Of a stretch of 47,415 nt of DNA, positions 31,462-40,574 are shown piece by piece. The number at the start of each line of letters is the position of its first letter. Positions within the stretch are counted from its first letter, which is position 1. The notes under the pieces are model-generated. The model was not told where the DNA came from, ran no database searches, and saw only the letters and a list, made by a program, of their open reading frames with translations. This stretch comes from Acidithiobacillus ferrivorans (GTDB lineage: Bacteria; Pseudomonadota; Gammaproteobacteria; Acidithiobacillales; Acidithiobacillaceae). A program made the translations under genes and the position numbers. Location: assembly GCA_018853935.1 (NCBI GenBank), contig JAAOMR010000504.1, forward strand, positions 1-47,415, given 5' to 3'.

Positions 31462-32832
31462 ATGTCGGCCACACCCGAACTGCACGCCAGGCCCAGCGAA
31501 GCGGATGTGTTGCAGCGATTACCCGAGGAGGTGCGGGAGCGCATCCAGGATCGCTGGCGGATTTATCAGCTCCGCCATCATCCCTCCTGGTGGCGGCGAC
31601 TACTGCTGTTTCTGAGTCTGATCGGGCCCGGCATCCTGGTGATGATCGCTGACAACGATGCCGGCGGCGTCATCACCTACGCCCAGACAGGGGCAATGTA
31701 CGGTATCGGTTTTTTTATCCCCTTCCTGTTGCTCATGATTCCGGTGGCCTATGTGGTGCAGGAAATGACCGTGCGCCTTGGCGCAGTGACGCATCGCGGT
31801 CATGCCGAAATGATCTGGGGGCGTTATGGCGCTTTTTGGGGGGTGTTTTCTCTGCTGGATCTGACGGTAGCGAACATTCTGACGCTGGTGACGGAGTTTA
31901 TCGGTATCCGTGTGGGCATGAGCGTGTTCTCCGTGCCGCCGGCCCTTTCGGTCATGCTGGCCTGGATATTTGTCGCCGCGACCATGATTTTTTTGCATTA
32001 CCATACCTGGGAGCGGCTGGCGCTGTGGATCGCCGCAGGCAATATCGTTTTTGTGCCCCTGGCTATCGCGGCGCATCCCGACTGGGGCCAGGTTATTGCG
32101 GCGGTAGGCAACTGGCACATCCCGGTGGGGACTGCAGTGGGTGCCTTTACCTATGTTGTACTCGCCAACCTCGGAACGACGATCGCTCCGTGGATGCTTT
32201 TTTTTCAGCAATCTTCGGTTGTGGATAAGGGACTGACGGTCAACGACATCCCCAGCGGCCAAGCCGATACCGCCTTCGGAAGCCTTTCCATGGGGATCAT
32301 CGCCATTGCCATCGTCATCTTGACGGGTACCCTGGCGTATGGGCACGTCCATACCGCCCAGTTTAACATCCACGCGATCCTCCACCTGTTACGGCAGAGC
32401 AGCCTCGGCAGCGTCGGAACCGCGCTGTTCGCTCTGGGCCTCGTCGAGTCCGGGCTGATTGCGGCCATTGCCATTACGGCGAGCACTTCCTGGGCGGTGG
32501 GCGAGGCCCTCAAGCTTCCCCGGAGTCTGAATCTTAAACCGCAACGGGCCTTGCCCTTTTATCTGTCCGGCATTTTGAGCGCCGGAATGGCCGCTCTGGT
32601 GGTGCTGATTCCCCACATCCCCCTGGGGTTTTTGAACCTGACCGTGCAGGTGATCGCTTCCATATTCATGCCGGCGGCCATGCTATTTCTGCTCATGCTG
32701 CTCAATGATCGCGAGATCATGGGAAGCTACGTGAATCGGCGCTGGCAGAATTATTCAGCTTTCGCCATCGTTGCTTTCCTCATCCTCGCCAATGCCATTT
32801 ACGGCTATACCGTCGTTTTTCCATCCGCCTGA
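31462..32832 (+). CDS. Nramp-family metal ion transporter with non-canonical metal-site motifs
   Basis: A 456-residue protein. ATG 31462 is chosen because AGGAGGG lies at 31450-31456; the ATG at 31441 and a TTG at 31435 are worse placed. Eleven or so membrane segments are visible. TM1 begins GPGILVMIADNDAGGVI, where the DPGN metal motif of MntH/Nramp is replaced by NDAGG. TM6 has TTIAPWMLFFQQSS, where the usual MPH is replaced by APW. These are features of the divergent Nramp branch (including NRMT-like proteins) rather than of Mn/Fe MntH. The Asp of TM1 is kept, so cation transport is still likely, but the ion is uncertain. A small membrane protein gene follows 10 bp later. Confidence 0.85.
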   Translation: MSATPELHARPSEADVLQRLPEEVRERIQDRWRIYQLRHHPSWWRRLLLFLSLIGPGILVMIADNDAGGVITYAQTGAMYGIGFFIPFLLLMIPVAYVVQEMTVRLGAVTHRGHAEMIWGRYGAFWGVFSLLDLTVANILTLVTEFIGIRVGMSVFSVPPALSVMLAWIFVAATMIFLHYHTWERLALWIAAGNIVFVPLAIAAHPDWGQVIAAVGNWHIPVGTAVGAFTYVVLANLGTTIAPWMLFFQQSSVVDKGLTVNDIPSGQADTAFGSLSMGIIAIAIVILTGTLAYGHVHTAQFNIHAILHLLRQSSLGSVGTALFALGLVESGLIAAIAITASTSWAVGEALKLPRSLNLKPQRALPFYLSGILSAGMAALVVLIPHIPLGFLNLTVQVIASIFMPAAMLFLLMLLNDREIMGSYVNRRWQNYSAFAIVAFLILANAIYGYTVVFPSA

Positions 32833-32842
32833 GGAGTGTTAC

Positions 32843-33043
32843 ATGCATCGCAAAGAAGACTTTCGTTCCGAGGCGACCCCGGAATTTCTGGCATTTCTGG
32901 AAGAAGAGATCCATCAGGAACCCAGGCCCCTGACCCGCGCACCGATTCGGGGAGGTATTCAGATAGCCTTCTGGGGCTTGCGTATCTACATCGTGACCAT
33001 GCTGATCATGGTGGCCATCGGTTTTGCACACGGTATACATTGA
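32843..33043 (+). CDS. Small single-pass membrane protein coupled to the Nramp gene
   Basis: A 66-residue protein starting at ATG 32843 with GAGGAG at 32830-32835, overlapping the Nramp stop codon. The first 40 residues are charged (MHRKEDFRSEATPEFLAFLE), followed by one membrane segment near the C-terminus (LRIYIVTMLIMVAIGFAHG). The tight coupling points to a partner or stabiliser of the transporter. No family is recognised. Confidence 0.7.
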   Translation: MHRKEDFRSEATPEFLAFLEEEIHQEPRPLTRAPIRGGIQIAFWGLRIYIVTMLIMVAIGFAHGIH

Positions 33044-33152
33044 CCGCCCATCTCTTCCTCTCGCTGACAGCGGTCAAGGCGCGGACATAGCCAACCGCCG
33101 TGCGGAAGGCCAGAGCCCCTCCAGGATAGCAGGATCTTTTCGCTAGTCCGCC

Positions 33153-34508
33153 TCACTTCCCGATACAAAAGCGCGAAAAAATCTCGCCGAGAATATCTTC
33201 TACATCAATATGGCCGGTGATACTGGCCAATACCACAGCGGCCTCACGCAGAGACTGCGCGACCAGTTCAGGCGCGTCTCCCAGGCGATGTATATCGCAT
33301 GCGGCGTGAATGTCCTGCAGGCAATGCTCCAGCGCCTCGACATGGCGGCGGCGGGCGCTGAAAGGACAACTGTCGCCCTGCACGCCGAGGGCTTCAATCA
33401 AGCTGCGGCGCAAAGTATCGAGGCCGGCGCCAGTTTGCGCAGAGAGGGCGATGCCCTGCTCTCCGACGGGGGCGAGGGGCGGGGCAGAAACCAGATCCAG
33501 CTTGTTCCAGAGAATCAGGCGCGGCCCTTCCGGCAGGTCACGCAGGATGGCTTCATCCTCCGCCTGCCATCCCGTGCTCGCATCGGCCACCAGCAGGATC
33601 AGTTGCGCACTGTGCAGTACGTTGCGGGCACGGGCGATGCCTTCCGCCTCCACGGCATCCGTGGCCGCGCGCAACCCGGCGGTATCGATAAGCTCCACCG
33701 GCAGGCCGTCGAGGACGATTTCTTCGCGGAGCAGATCGCGGGTGGTGCCGGGGATGGCGGTGACGATGGCCGATTCGCGGTGGGCGAGGACGTTCATCAG
33801 GCTGGATTTGCCGACGTTGGGTCGTCCGGCAAGCACCACCCGACCGCCGCGGGCGAGTCGAGCGCCTTGTTGTGCTTGCCTGAGCAGATGGGCGATCTGG
33901 CCTTCCAGCCGCATCAGGCCATCGGCGATGGCCTGTTCGTGGGCATCGCCGAGGTCTTCTTCACTGAAATCCAGTCCGGCCTCGGCGAGGGCGAGGAGTT
34001 GCAGGAGCTGGCCATGGATGCCATCGACCGCCTGCGAGAAGGCACCCTCCAGGCTCGCCGCTGCGGCGCGTGCCTGGGCGTCGCTGCGGGCATGGATGAG
34101 GTCGGCAACCGCTTCGGCCTGGGCAAGATCAAGACGACCATTGAGAAAGGCCCGCTCACTGAACTCGCCGGCACGCGCCGTCCGCGCGCCCAGAGCGATG
34201 GCCTCGCTGAGCAGACTGGCGAGGGCCAGCGGGCTGCCATGGCCCTGCAATTCCACGACAGTTTCGCCGGTATAGCTGTGGGGGGCGGGAAAATAGAGGG
34301 CAATGCCATGATCAATCACGCTGCGGTCGCGGGCGTGAAAGCGGCGAAAATGGGCATGCCTGGGCATCAGTGCTTTTACTTTTGCTCCACCGCAGAGCGT
34401 CGTCGCGATGGCCAGGGCCTGTGGCCCAGAGAGGCGCAAAATACCGACGCCGCCCTCTCCCGGCGGCGTGGCAATCGCCACAATGGTGTCTCCCTGCTGA
34501 TAGGCCAA
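33153..34508 (-). CDS. mnmE: tRNA modification GTPase MnmE
   Basis: A 451-residue protein of normal length. The N-terminal tetrahydrofolate-binding domain (TIVAIATPPGEGGVGILR, HGSPLALASLL) is followed by a helical domain with the inserted G domain: G1 GRPNVGKSSLMN (about 222), G2-G3 IPGTTRDLL and DTAGLR, G4 NKLD. The protein ends CIGK with the essential Cys of the C-x-G-K motif. With MnmG it installs the cmnm5U group at the tRNA wobble position. It is the last gene of the rpmH operon, 28 bp after yidC. Confidence 0.97.
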   Translation of the reverse strand: MAYQQGDTIVAIATPPGEGGVGILRLSGPQALAIATTLCGGAKVKALMPRHAHFRRFHARDRSVIDHGIALYFPAPHSYTGETVVELQGHGSPLALASLLSEAIALGARTARAGEFSERAFLNGRLDLAQAEAVADLIHARSDAQARAAAASLEGAFSQAVDGIHGQLLQLLALAEAGLDFSEEDLGDAHEQAIADGLMRLEGQIAHLLRQAQQGARLARGGRVVLAGRPNVGKSSLMNVLAHRESAIVTAIPGTTRDLLREEIVLDGLPVELIDTAGLRAATDAVEAEGIARARNVLHSAQLILLVADASTGWQAEDEAILRDLPEGPRLILWNKLDLVSAPPLAPVGEQGIALSAQTGAGLDTLRRSLIEALGVQGDSCPFSARRRHVEALEHCLQDIHAACDIHRLGDAPELVAQSLREAAVVLASITGHIDVEDILGEIFSRFCIGK

Positions 34509-34536
34509 GGCTTTAACTCAACACGAAGGCTCCACC

Positions 34537-36150
34537 CTAGTCCTTGGCCGCCATGATATGCCGGGTGATCAGGTACTGCTGGCCGATGGAGACCACGTTG
34601 TTGGTCAGCCAGTACAGTACCAGACCTGCCGGGAAGAAGGAGAAGAATACCGCGAAAATCACCGGCAGTGCCGACATGATGCGCTTCTGCATGGGGTCCA
34701 CCGGCGCTGGATTGAGGCGCTGCTGGAAGAACATGGATACGCCCATGAGCAGGGGCAGGATGTAGTAAGGATCGGGTATGGCCAGATCATGAATCCAGAG
34801 GATAAAGGGCGCCTGCCGCAGCGAAACGCTCTCCACCAGCACCCAGTACAGGGCGATGAAAAAAGGCATCTGCAATACAATGGGCAAACAGCCCGCCATA
34901 GGGTTGACCTTCTCGCTGCGGTACAGCTCCATCATGGCTGCGCCTAGCTTCTGGCGGTCATCCCCGACCTCCTTCTTCAGTTTCTCCAGCTTGGGCTGCA
35001 ACTTGCGCATATTGGCCATGGAGCGGTAACTGATGGCTGAAGGGTAGAAGAAGATGAACTTGACCACGATGACCAGCAGGATAATCGCCAGACCCCAGTT
35101 GCCGACCAGTCCATGGAACCAGGTCAGCACCACATGCATGGGCTCGGCGATGATGGCGAACCAGCCGTAATCCACGGTCTGCTCCAGGCCGTTACCCATG
35201 GCGACCAGGGTTTGCTGCTGCTTCGGCCCGAGGAAGAGCTGCTGGGTGATGGTGGTGCTCTGGCCCGGTGCCAGGGTCGGCAGCAGGGTGCTCACTCCGG
35301 CGACATAATTGGTACCCGATGGACGGGTATAAACCTGGGATTGTGCATGTTGGGCAGGCACAATGGCCGTGAGGAAGTAGTGATCCATCATCCCCGCCCA
35401 GCCGGGGCCAGACTTCAACTCCGGATGATCGTGGATATCTCCGAAACTCACTTCGCTGAAGTTGCCCTGGTGCATGAGCACCGCGCCGGTGAAAATCGAC
35501 ATAAACATGTGACTTTCAGCGCGGTCATTGCGCAGGATCTGGTCAAAATAGCTGCCATTCCACGCCGTGGACCCGCTATTGGTGATGGTGATGTGTTCGT
35601 CCACCACATAGCTGTCGGGCTGAAATATCCATGTTTTTTCGACGCTCAGGGGGCCGGCTTTGCCGATGAGGGTGATAGGCTGGCCGTCGGCCCGCCGAAC
35701 GGCAGGAACGGCAGGAACGGCAAACTGGGCAACCAGAGTCTGTCCATCGCTGCTGACGAAGCCGCTCTGCTGCACAGTGAGCTTGGCTGCCGCCCTGTCG
35801 AGGATGGGATAGGGTGCAGGATTATCCACCGCCTGCGGATAACGACGCAGGCCGAGCTGTTGAATATCGCCGCCATTCAGGCCGATCTGGCCAGTGAACA
35901 CCTGCGTCTGGAAAGACACCGTAGGCCCTGTCGCCAACTGGAGACCGGTGCTGACCGGTGCAACCATCGGTCCAGTCACTACCGCCGCTGAGGTAGCCAC
36001 AGCGGATGTTGGCGTGCTGGGGGTCGTGACACTTTGGCGGACAGCAATCGGCGTAACCGGTTTCGGCGCATTCTGCTCCTGCCAGGCCTGAAACAGCAGG
36101 AAGACGACTACGGCAAGTGCAACAGCGAGGATGGTCTTCTGATTATCCAT
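34537..36150 (-). CDS. yidC: Membrane protein insertase YidC
   Basis: A 537-residue protein. One N-terminal membrane segment (TILAVALAVVVFLLFQAW) is followed by a long periplasmic beta domain (about 55-340) and then the conserved insertase core with five segments: WFHGLVGNWGLAIILLVI, MANMRKLQPKLEKLKKE, PMAGCLPIVLQMPFFIALYW, and VIFAVFFSFFPAGLVLYWLTNN. It inserts proteins into the inner membrane alone or with SecYEG. The periplasmic domain marks it as a Gram-negative type. It lies between yidD and mnmE in the standard operon. Confidence 0.97.
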   Translation of the reverse strand: MDNQKTILAVALAVVVFLLFQAWQEQNAPKPVTPIAVRQSVTTPSTPTSAVATSAAVVTGPMVAPVSTGLQLATGPTVSFQTQVFTGQIGLNGGDIQQLGLRRYPQAVDNPAPYPILDRAAAKLTVQQSGFVSSDGQTLVAQFAVPAVPAVRRADGQPITLIGKAGPLSVEKTWIFQPDSYVVDEHITITNSGSTAWNGSYFDQILRNDRAESHMFMSIFTGAVLMHQGNFSEVSFGDIHDHPELKSGPGWAGMMDHYFLTAIVPAQHAQSQVYTRPSGTNYVAGVSTLLPTLAPGQSTTITQQLFLGPKQQQTLVAMGNGLEQTVDYGWFAIIAEPMHVVLTWFHGLVGNWGLAIILLVIVVKFIFFYPSAISYRSMANMRKLQPKLEKLKKEVGDDRQKLGAAMMELYRSEKVNPMAGCLPIVLQMPFFIALYWVLVESVSLRQAPFILWIHDLAIPDPYYILPLLMGVSMFFQQRLNPAPVDPMQKRIMSALPVIFAVFFSFFPAGLVLYWLTNNVVSIGQQYLITRHIMAAKD

Positions 36151-36165
36151 GAGGCCCCAAGGCGT

Positions 36166-36381
36166 TTAAGGAACGGGATCGACACCACCGGAGTGCCAGG
36201 GATGGCAACGGCTGATGCGTTTAATGCCTAGCCAGGAACCTTTGGCGATGCCATAGCGTTCAATGGCCTGACAGGCATATTCGGAGCAGGTCGGGTAAAA
36301 ACGGCAGCGCGGTCCGAGCATAGGGCTGATGACATACTGGTAGCCGCGCACGACAACGACGGCCACGTGCCGCACACTCAT
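36166..36381 (-). CDS. yidD: Membrane protein insertion efficiency factor YidD
   Basis: A 71-residue protein that overlaps the rnpA stop by four bases and precedes yidC by 15 bp. It shows the conserved family pattern [26 protein letters not shown] and [13 protein letters not shown], with three Cys. It assists YidC-dependent insertion at the inner membrane. Confidence 0.95.
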   Translation of the reverse strand: MSVRHVAVVVVRGYQYVISPMLGPRCRFYPTCSEYACQAIERYGIAKGSWLGIKRISRCHPWHSGGVDPVP

Positions 36382-36728
36382 GCCCTCTCCAGCGTCTGTT
36401 GGAAGTAGGCACCCATGGCTCGCATGCTGAGTTGCCGGGCACCCGCGCGCGCTACAACCAACACATCCCGCCCCTGCGTGCGCGTTGGCTGCTGCCGAAA
36501 GGCTTCGCGCAAGCGTCGCTTGATGCGGTTGCGGACCACGGCATTGCCCACCTTGCGACTCACTGCCAAACCCAGACGGGGGTGCGGCAGTTCATTACGC
36601 AGGGCGTAGATCACCAATTCTGGGAAAACCTTCTTGCGTCCCTGCTTGAGGGTGCGCTGGATGGCCGCCTTCTGGCGGAGGCGATCCTCGCGGGTAAAAC
36701 GATGAGGATGCACCGGCGCCGGGTTCAT
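36378..36728 (-). CDS. rnpA: Ribonuclease P protein component
   Basis: A 116-residue basic protein. The signature RNR region reads [21 protein letters not shown], shown here as [20 protein letters not shown], and is preceded by the F-T-R opening ([12 protein letters not shown]). It binds RNase P RNA and helps mature tRNA 5' ends. The start ATG 36728 lies 3 bp after the rpmH stop. The 13 or so residues before the conserved part are normal variation. Confidence 0.96.
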   Translation of the reverse strand: MNPAPVHPHRFTREDRLRQKAAIQRTLKQGRKKVFPELVIYALRNELPHPRLGLAVSRKVGNAVVRNRIKRRLREAFRQQPTRTQGRDVLVVARAGARQLSMRAMGAYFQQTLERA

Positions 36729-36731
36729 GGC

Positions 36732-36866
36732 TTACGGGCAGAGACGCTGACGGCCCTTGGCACGGCGCCGCTTGAGTACAAGGCGACCGGATTTGGTGGC
36801 CATGCGGGCACGGAAACCGTGGGTCCGCTTACGATGAACAACGCTGGGCTGAAAAGTACGCTTCAT
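36732..36866 (-). CDS. rpmH: 50S ribosomal protein L34
   Basis: A 44-residue very basic protein beginning [20 protein letters not shown] and continuing with [19 protein letters not shown], which is L34. First gene of the operon, with a strong promoter 36 bp upstream of its start codon. Confidence 0.97.
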   Translation of the reverse strand: MKRTFQPSVVHRKRTHGFRARMATKSGRLVLKRRRAKGRQRLCP

Positions 36867-36901
36867 GAGACACTTCCTGCGGATAATTCTTAAGGGCTCA
36901 G

Positions 36902-36930
36902 AAGATAAGGAGATGCTGCACGAAAGTCAA
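36902..36930 (-). promoter_or_regulatory. Strong sigma70-type promoter of the rpmH operon
   Basis: On the minus strand TTGACT (36930-36925), a 17-bp spacer and TATCTT (36907-36902), starting transcription about 30 bp before rpmH. Confidence 0.8.
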
Positions 36931-36961
36931 GGCACCGGGCCGCATTTTCGGGACCCGGCAG

Positions 36962-36984
36962 CCCGTATCTTCAGAGGATACGGG
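36962..36984 (-). terminator. Hairpin downstream of ettA
   Basis: CCCGTATC (36962-36969) pairs with GATACGGG (36977-36984) around a 7-nt loop, 32 bp beyond the ettA stop. No T run follows; a TTTTTT tract lies just after the stop, before the stem. It separates ettA transcription from the rpmH promoter. Confidence 0.5.
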
Positions 36985-37016
36985 GCAGACGGCCGTCGGC
37001 AGCGAGGCAAAAAACC

Positions 37017-38684
37017 CTAACGCACAATCGGCTTATACCGCAAGCGATGGGGCCTGGCGCCCTCCTCACCCAAGCGGCGTTTTTTGTCTGCCTCATATTC
37101 ATGGTAGTTGCCCGCAAAGAACTCCACATGGGCATCGCCTTCAAAGGCGATGATATGGGTCGCGATACGATCCAGAAACCAGCGGTCATGGGAGATGACC
37201 ATGATGCTGCCCGCGAACTCCAGCAAGGCGTCTTCCAGCGCACGCAGGGTTTCCACATCGAGGTCGTTGGAGGGTTCATCGAGGAGCAGGACGTTGCCGC
37301 CAGCGATGAGGGTTTTAGCCAGATGCAGGCGGCCACGCTCACCGCCCGACAGCTGTCCCACCAGTTTTTGCTGGTCGGCGCCTTTGAAGTTGAAGCGGCC
37401 GCAATAGGCACGGGATTGGATCTCAAATTTACCGACCGTGAGAATGTCCAGCCCACCGGAGATCTCTTCCCATACATTGTTCCCAGCGGCGAGGGCATCA
37501 CGGGACTGATCGACATAGGCCAGTTTGACCGTGGAGCCAAGGGTGACGGCGCCGCTATCCGGCGTCTCCTGACCCACAATCATGCGGAAAAACGTGGACT
37601 TACCAGCACCATTGGGGCCGATAACGCCGACAATAGCGCCCGGCGGCACTTTGAAGCTGAGGTTTTCAAACAGCAACTTATCGCCGAAGCCCTTGGTCAC
37701 ATCATGAAATTCCATCACCTCGTTGCCGAGACGTTCCGCCACCGGGATGAAAATTTCCTGAGTTTCATTGCGGGTCTGATATTCGTAAGAACTCAATTCT
37801 TCAAAGCGGGCCATACGGGCCTTACTTTTGCTCTGCCCACCTTTAGCGTTCTGCCGCACCCATTCCAGCTCGTGTTGCATGGCTTTGAGGCGCGAGACCT
37901 CGGTGCGGGCCTCTTGTTCCAGGCGCTTTTCCTTCTGCTCCAGCCAGGCGGAGTAATTGCCCTTGTAAGGGAAGCCGCGGCCGCGATCCAGTTCCAGAAT
38001 CCACTCGGCGGCATTATCAAGAAAGTAACGGTCATGGGTAACGGCAACTACAGTACCGGAGAAGCGTTGCAAATACTGCTCCAGCCAGTCTACGGATTCG
38101 GCATCCAGATGGTTGGTAGGCTCGTCGAGGAGGAGCATGTCGGGACGGCTGATGAGCAGGCGGCAGAGCGCAATACGGCGCTTTTCACCACCGGACAAGG
38201 GGCCGACCAAAGCGTCCCAGGGGGCGAGACGCAGGGCGTCGGCAGCCACTTCCATCTGTTGCTCGGCCTGATGGCCATCACTGGCGGCGACAATAGCTTC
38301 CAGACGTGCCTGCTCGGCGGCGAGAACGTCAAAGTCCGCATCAGGCTCGGCGTAGGCGGCATAGACCGCTTCCAGCTCCTGTTGCGCGCCGAGGATCTCA
38401 CCGAGACCCTCCTCCACTACCTGGCGCACCGTCTTATTCGGATCGACCTGCGGCTCCTGCGACAGATAACCAATTTTGAGACCGGGCATGGGCAGCGCTT
38501 CGCCTTCAAAATCCTTGTCGACACCCGCCATGATCTTTATCAGGGTGGACTTGCCGGCACCATTCATGCCGAGTACGCCAATCTTGGCGCCCGGGAAGAA
38601 GGACAGGGAGATATCCTTGAGCAGGGCGCGCTTGGGCGGCACGATCTTGCTGAGGTGATTCATCGTAAAAACGTATTGCGCCAT
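37017..38684 (-). CDS. ettA: Energy-dependent translational throttle protein EttA (ABC-F)
   Basis: A 555-residue protein with two ABC ATPase domains and no membrane segments. Domain 1: GMNGAGKST (about 39), LSGGEKRRIALCRLL, DEPTNHLDAESVDWLE. Linker with a basic/helical arm (EKRLEQEARTEVSRLKAMQ). Domain 2: GPNGAGKSTFFRMIVG, LSGGERGRLHLAKTL and DEPSNDLDVETLRALE. Length and the first words MAQYVFTMNHLSKIVPPKR are those of EttA, which binds the ribosomal E site and gates the first peptide bond according to ATP/ADP. Single-gene unit. Confidence 0.95.
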   Translation of the reverse strand: MAQYVFTMNHLSKIVPPKRALLKDISLSFFPGAKIGVLGMNGAGKSTLIKIMAGVDKDFEGEALPMPGLKIGYLSQEPQVDPNKTVRQVVEEGLGEILGAQQELEAVYAAYAEPDADFDVLAAEQARLEAIVAASDGHQAEQQMEVAADALRLAPWDALVGPLSGGEKRRIALCRLLISRPDMLLLDEPTNHLDAESVDWLEQYLQRFSGTVVAVTHDRYFLDNAAEWILELDRGRGFPYKGNYSAWLEQKEKRLEQEARTEVSRLKAMQHELEWVRQNAKGGQSKSKARMARFEELSSYEYQTRNETQEIFIPVAERLGNEVMEFHDVTKGFGDKLLFENLSFKVPPGAIVGVIGPNGAGKSTFFRMIVGQETPDSGAVTLGSTVKLAYVDQSRDALAAGNNVWEEISGGLDILTVGKFEIQSRAYCGRFNFKGADQQKLVGQLSGGERGRLHLAKTLIAGGNVLLLDEPSNDLDVETLRALEDALLEFAGSIMVISHDRWFLDRIATHIIAFEGDAHVEFFAGNYHEYEADKKRRLGEEGARPHRLRYKPIVR

Positions 38685-39106
38685 GCCGTGTTTTCCATCC
38701 AGAGAGTGGGTTTAGACCGCCAAGGGGCGGAGTTGTCCTAGTGTAGCGCAAATGGCAGGCCGATTCTCGAACAGATGACACTGACGGCGCAGCGCCAGCA
38801 AGAAAGGCAGAGAAAGTAAAGTATGCCATACCCGCTAACCGGCATTGTGGCCGTGTCCTGCCGATTTGCCGGAGCATATACGCCATTTGTGTGACCCATT
38901 TTCCAAGAATTAAGCCGCATACTCTGTGCCATTCTTTTTTGGCTTTTTTGGGGTCCCGATTAAATATAATGAAGCCCATATTAAATGGCAGACACTTTAT
39001 CCGGCATGGCTGCTTGCCGTATTCTTACTGGTCGGAGTGGGCTGAGCTGCGGAAAGGTGAAGTCCAGAAGGTGCCTGTGCACCGTGTAAATGAAGGAAGA
39101 CTGAAT
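38685..39106. other. Intergenic region between ettA and the DUF202 gene
   Basis: About 420 bp between divergent genes. A TATAAT-like -10 lies near 38966 in an AT-rich patch that would serve the DUF202 gene, without a clear -35. A short open stretch near 39000-39045 could spell a hydrophobic peptide but has no start codon. I see no RNA gene or repeat. Confidence 0.4.
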
Positions 39107-39436
39107 TTGAACAACATGCCTTACAACAAGTTTAACCCGCGCGAATTTATTCTGCGGGACTGGCTGGCCCTGGACAGGACCGTATTGGCCAATGAACGGA
39201 CGTTTCTGGCGTACACCCGGACGTCATTGACCCTGGTTCTTGCCGGCCTGACCTTTATCCGTTTTTTTGGTCCCGACATCTGGTCCACCATCGGCTACAT
39301 CTCCCTGATTTCGGGTACCACCCTCTGGGTGACCGGCGTCAAGCGCTATCTGCACATACTGGGGCATTACCGCGCCATGATTATTGCGGAAAACAAGGCA
39401 CTGAACGACAACAAAGGCAGTGCCGTCACGCCCTGA
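39107..39436 (+). CDS. DUF202 small inner-membrane protein
   Basis: A 109-residue protein. TTG 39107 is chosen because GGAAGA lies six bases upstream; ATG 39116 is an alternative. After a short N-terminus comes RDWLALDRTVLANERTFLAY, the DUF202 signature ('LAxERTxLAWxRT'), then YTRTSLTLVLAGLTFIRFF and a second membrane segment (TIGYISLISGTTLWVTGV). Family members are small proteins with two or three membrane helices and no proven function. The basic/charged tail is cytosolic. Confidence 0.85.
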   Translation: MNNMPYNKFNPREFILRDWLALDRTVLANERTFLAYTRTSLTLVLAGLTFIRFFGPDIWSTIGYISLISGTTLWVTGVKRYLHILGHYRAMIIAENKALNDNKGSAVTP

Positions 39437-39463
39437 GATCCCCACACCCGGATGGCATCGCGC

Positions 39464-40120
39464 TCAGGAAGTGCCGATGTGTACCAATCCAGGGAATAAG
39501 GCCGCCAGGCCATTGGCGATAAAGGTCACGGCAATAGCCGCGAGCACCAGCCCGAAGATGCGGGTAGAAATATTGATGCCGGTCACCCCCAGTCGGCGTG
39601 ACAGGGGCTCCGCCAGGCGCAGCGCCGCATAGGCCACCCCGGCAATCAGCACTATATCGACGATCAGCAGGCCGCTGGCCAGCCACGACGCATTTTTGTG
39701 ATGGGCAATAATCACGGTGATCATGGTACCCGGACCCGCCAACAACGGAATGGCCAAGGGTACGACGGCAACCGCCTCTTTCTGCATCCCCTCGGCAGCT
39801 TCCTCCGGGGTATGCCGATAGCGGCTGGACTTGGCCTGCAACATGTTAAAAGCCAGCATCATCAGCACCATGCCGCCAGCCACCTGAAAAGCGGCGATGC
39901 TGATCCCGAAGAATTTCAGCATATATTCACCGAGAAAGGCAGACGTCAGCAGCACGACAGCTACCGCACGGGATGTCAGCTTGGCCGTAGCGATCTGCTG
40001 TTGCGCATCTTCGTCGCCGGTCAGGGCAATGAAAATCGGAATAGCGCCAATGGGGTTAAGAATGGCGAGTAGTGCGATGAGCGTCTGCAATGCGCTGTGC
40101 AGTTCAGTAGCGATGGGCAT
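39464..40120 (-). CDS. MarC/YhgN family inner-membrane protein
   Basis: A 218-residue protein with six membrane segments. The N-terminal ALLAILNPIGAIPIFIAL and the later VVPLAIPLLAGPGTMITVI are the paired NPIG/GPG motifs of the MarC family. Function is not settled (the link to multiple antibiotic resistance was withdrawn). It converges on the DUF202 gene with a 27-bp gap and diverges from the zinc-ribbon gene. Confidence 0.9.
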   Translation of the reverse strand: MPIATELHSALQTLIALLAILNPIGAIPIFIALTGDEDAQQQIATAKLTSRAVAVVLLTSAFLGEYMLKFFGISIAAFQVAGGMVLMMLAFNMLQAKSSRYRHTPEEAAEGMQKEAVAVVPLAIPLLAGPGTMITVIIAHHKNASWLASGLLIVDIVLIAGVAYAALRLAEPLSRRLGVTGINISTRIFGLVLAAIAVTFIANGLAALFPGLVHIGTS

Positions 40121-40230
40121 CCGCGCCCCCCTTATCGGGTCGGTCCCAATGTAAGGCCCTTGAAAATTGCGGCGTGAAGACGTATTTAATAGGCATCTTT
40201 GAAGTTACAACCCAATACGGAGTCGATACG

Positions 40231-40491
40231 ATGCCAACTTACGAGTATGTATGCAAGGACTGCGGGCACCATCTGAGCGCCGAGCAGCGCATGAGTGATC
40301 CCCGTCTGACCGACTGCCCCCACTGCGGCAAAGCGGGACTGGAGCGGCAACTCAGCGCCGGCGGCTTCGCCCTGAAGGGTTCTGGCTGGTACCAGACCGA
40401 TTTCAAGGGGGGCGGCAACAAAGCCAGTGAGAGCAAACCGGAAGCCGCCGCTGCGCCGTCCTGTCCCGCTGGGGGCTGCGCCTGTCATTGA
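40231..40491 (+). CDS. FmdB-type zinc-ribbon protein
   Basis: An 86-residue protein. ATG 40231 gives the standard N-terminus MPTYEYVCKDCGH with GGAG eight bases upstream; the longer frame from 40174 is not needed. Two CxxC pairs (CKDC, CPHC) form a zinc ribbon, followed by SAGGFALKGSGWYQTDF, the family's second motif. The Ala/Pro-rich tail ends CPAGGCACH, with three more Cys and a His that could bind metal. Proposed regulatory or metal-related role; not proven. A terminator follows directly. Confidence 0.9.
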   Translation: MPTYEYVCKDCGHHLSAEQRMSDPRLTDCPHCGKAGLERQLSAGGFALKGSGWYQTDFKGGGNKASESKPEAAAAPSCPAGGCACH

Positions 40492-40523
40492 CGTAGCGCG
40501 CGCGGCAAGGCTAGATTGTGCGC

Positions 40524-40549
40524 GGGCCTCCCGGTCGGGTGGCCCTTTT
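40524..40549 (+). terminator. Intrinsic terminator just ahead of aspS
   Basis: GGGCC (40524-40528) pairs with GGCCC (40541-40545) and CCC (40530-40532) with GGG (40537-40539), followed by TTTT. It ends only 25 bp before the aspS ATG, so aspS needs either read-through or a very close promoter. Confidence 0.75.
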
Positions 40550-40574
40550 CTTGTTGATTCATACGGGATGTAGC

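Noticed and set aside
36732-36930. Replication origin next to rpmH
   Set aside because: rpmH often sits beside dnaA/oriC, but ettA is the neighbour here and only one weak DnaA-box-like word (TTATCCGCA) is present.
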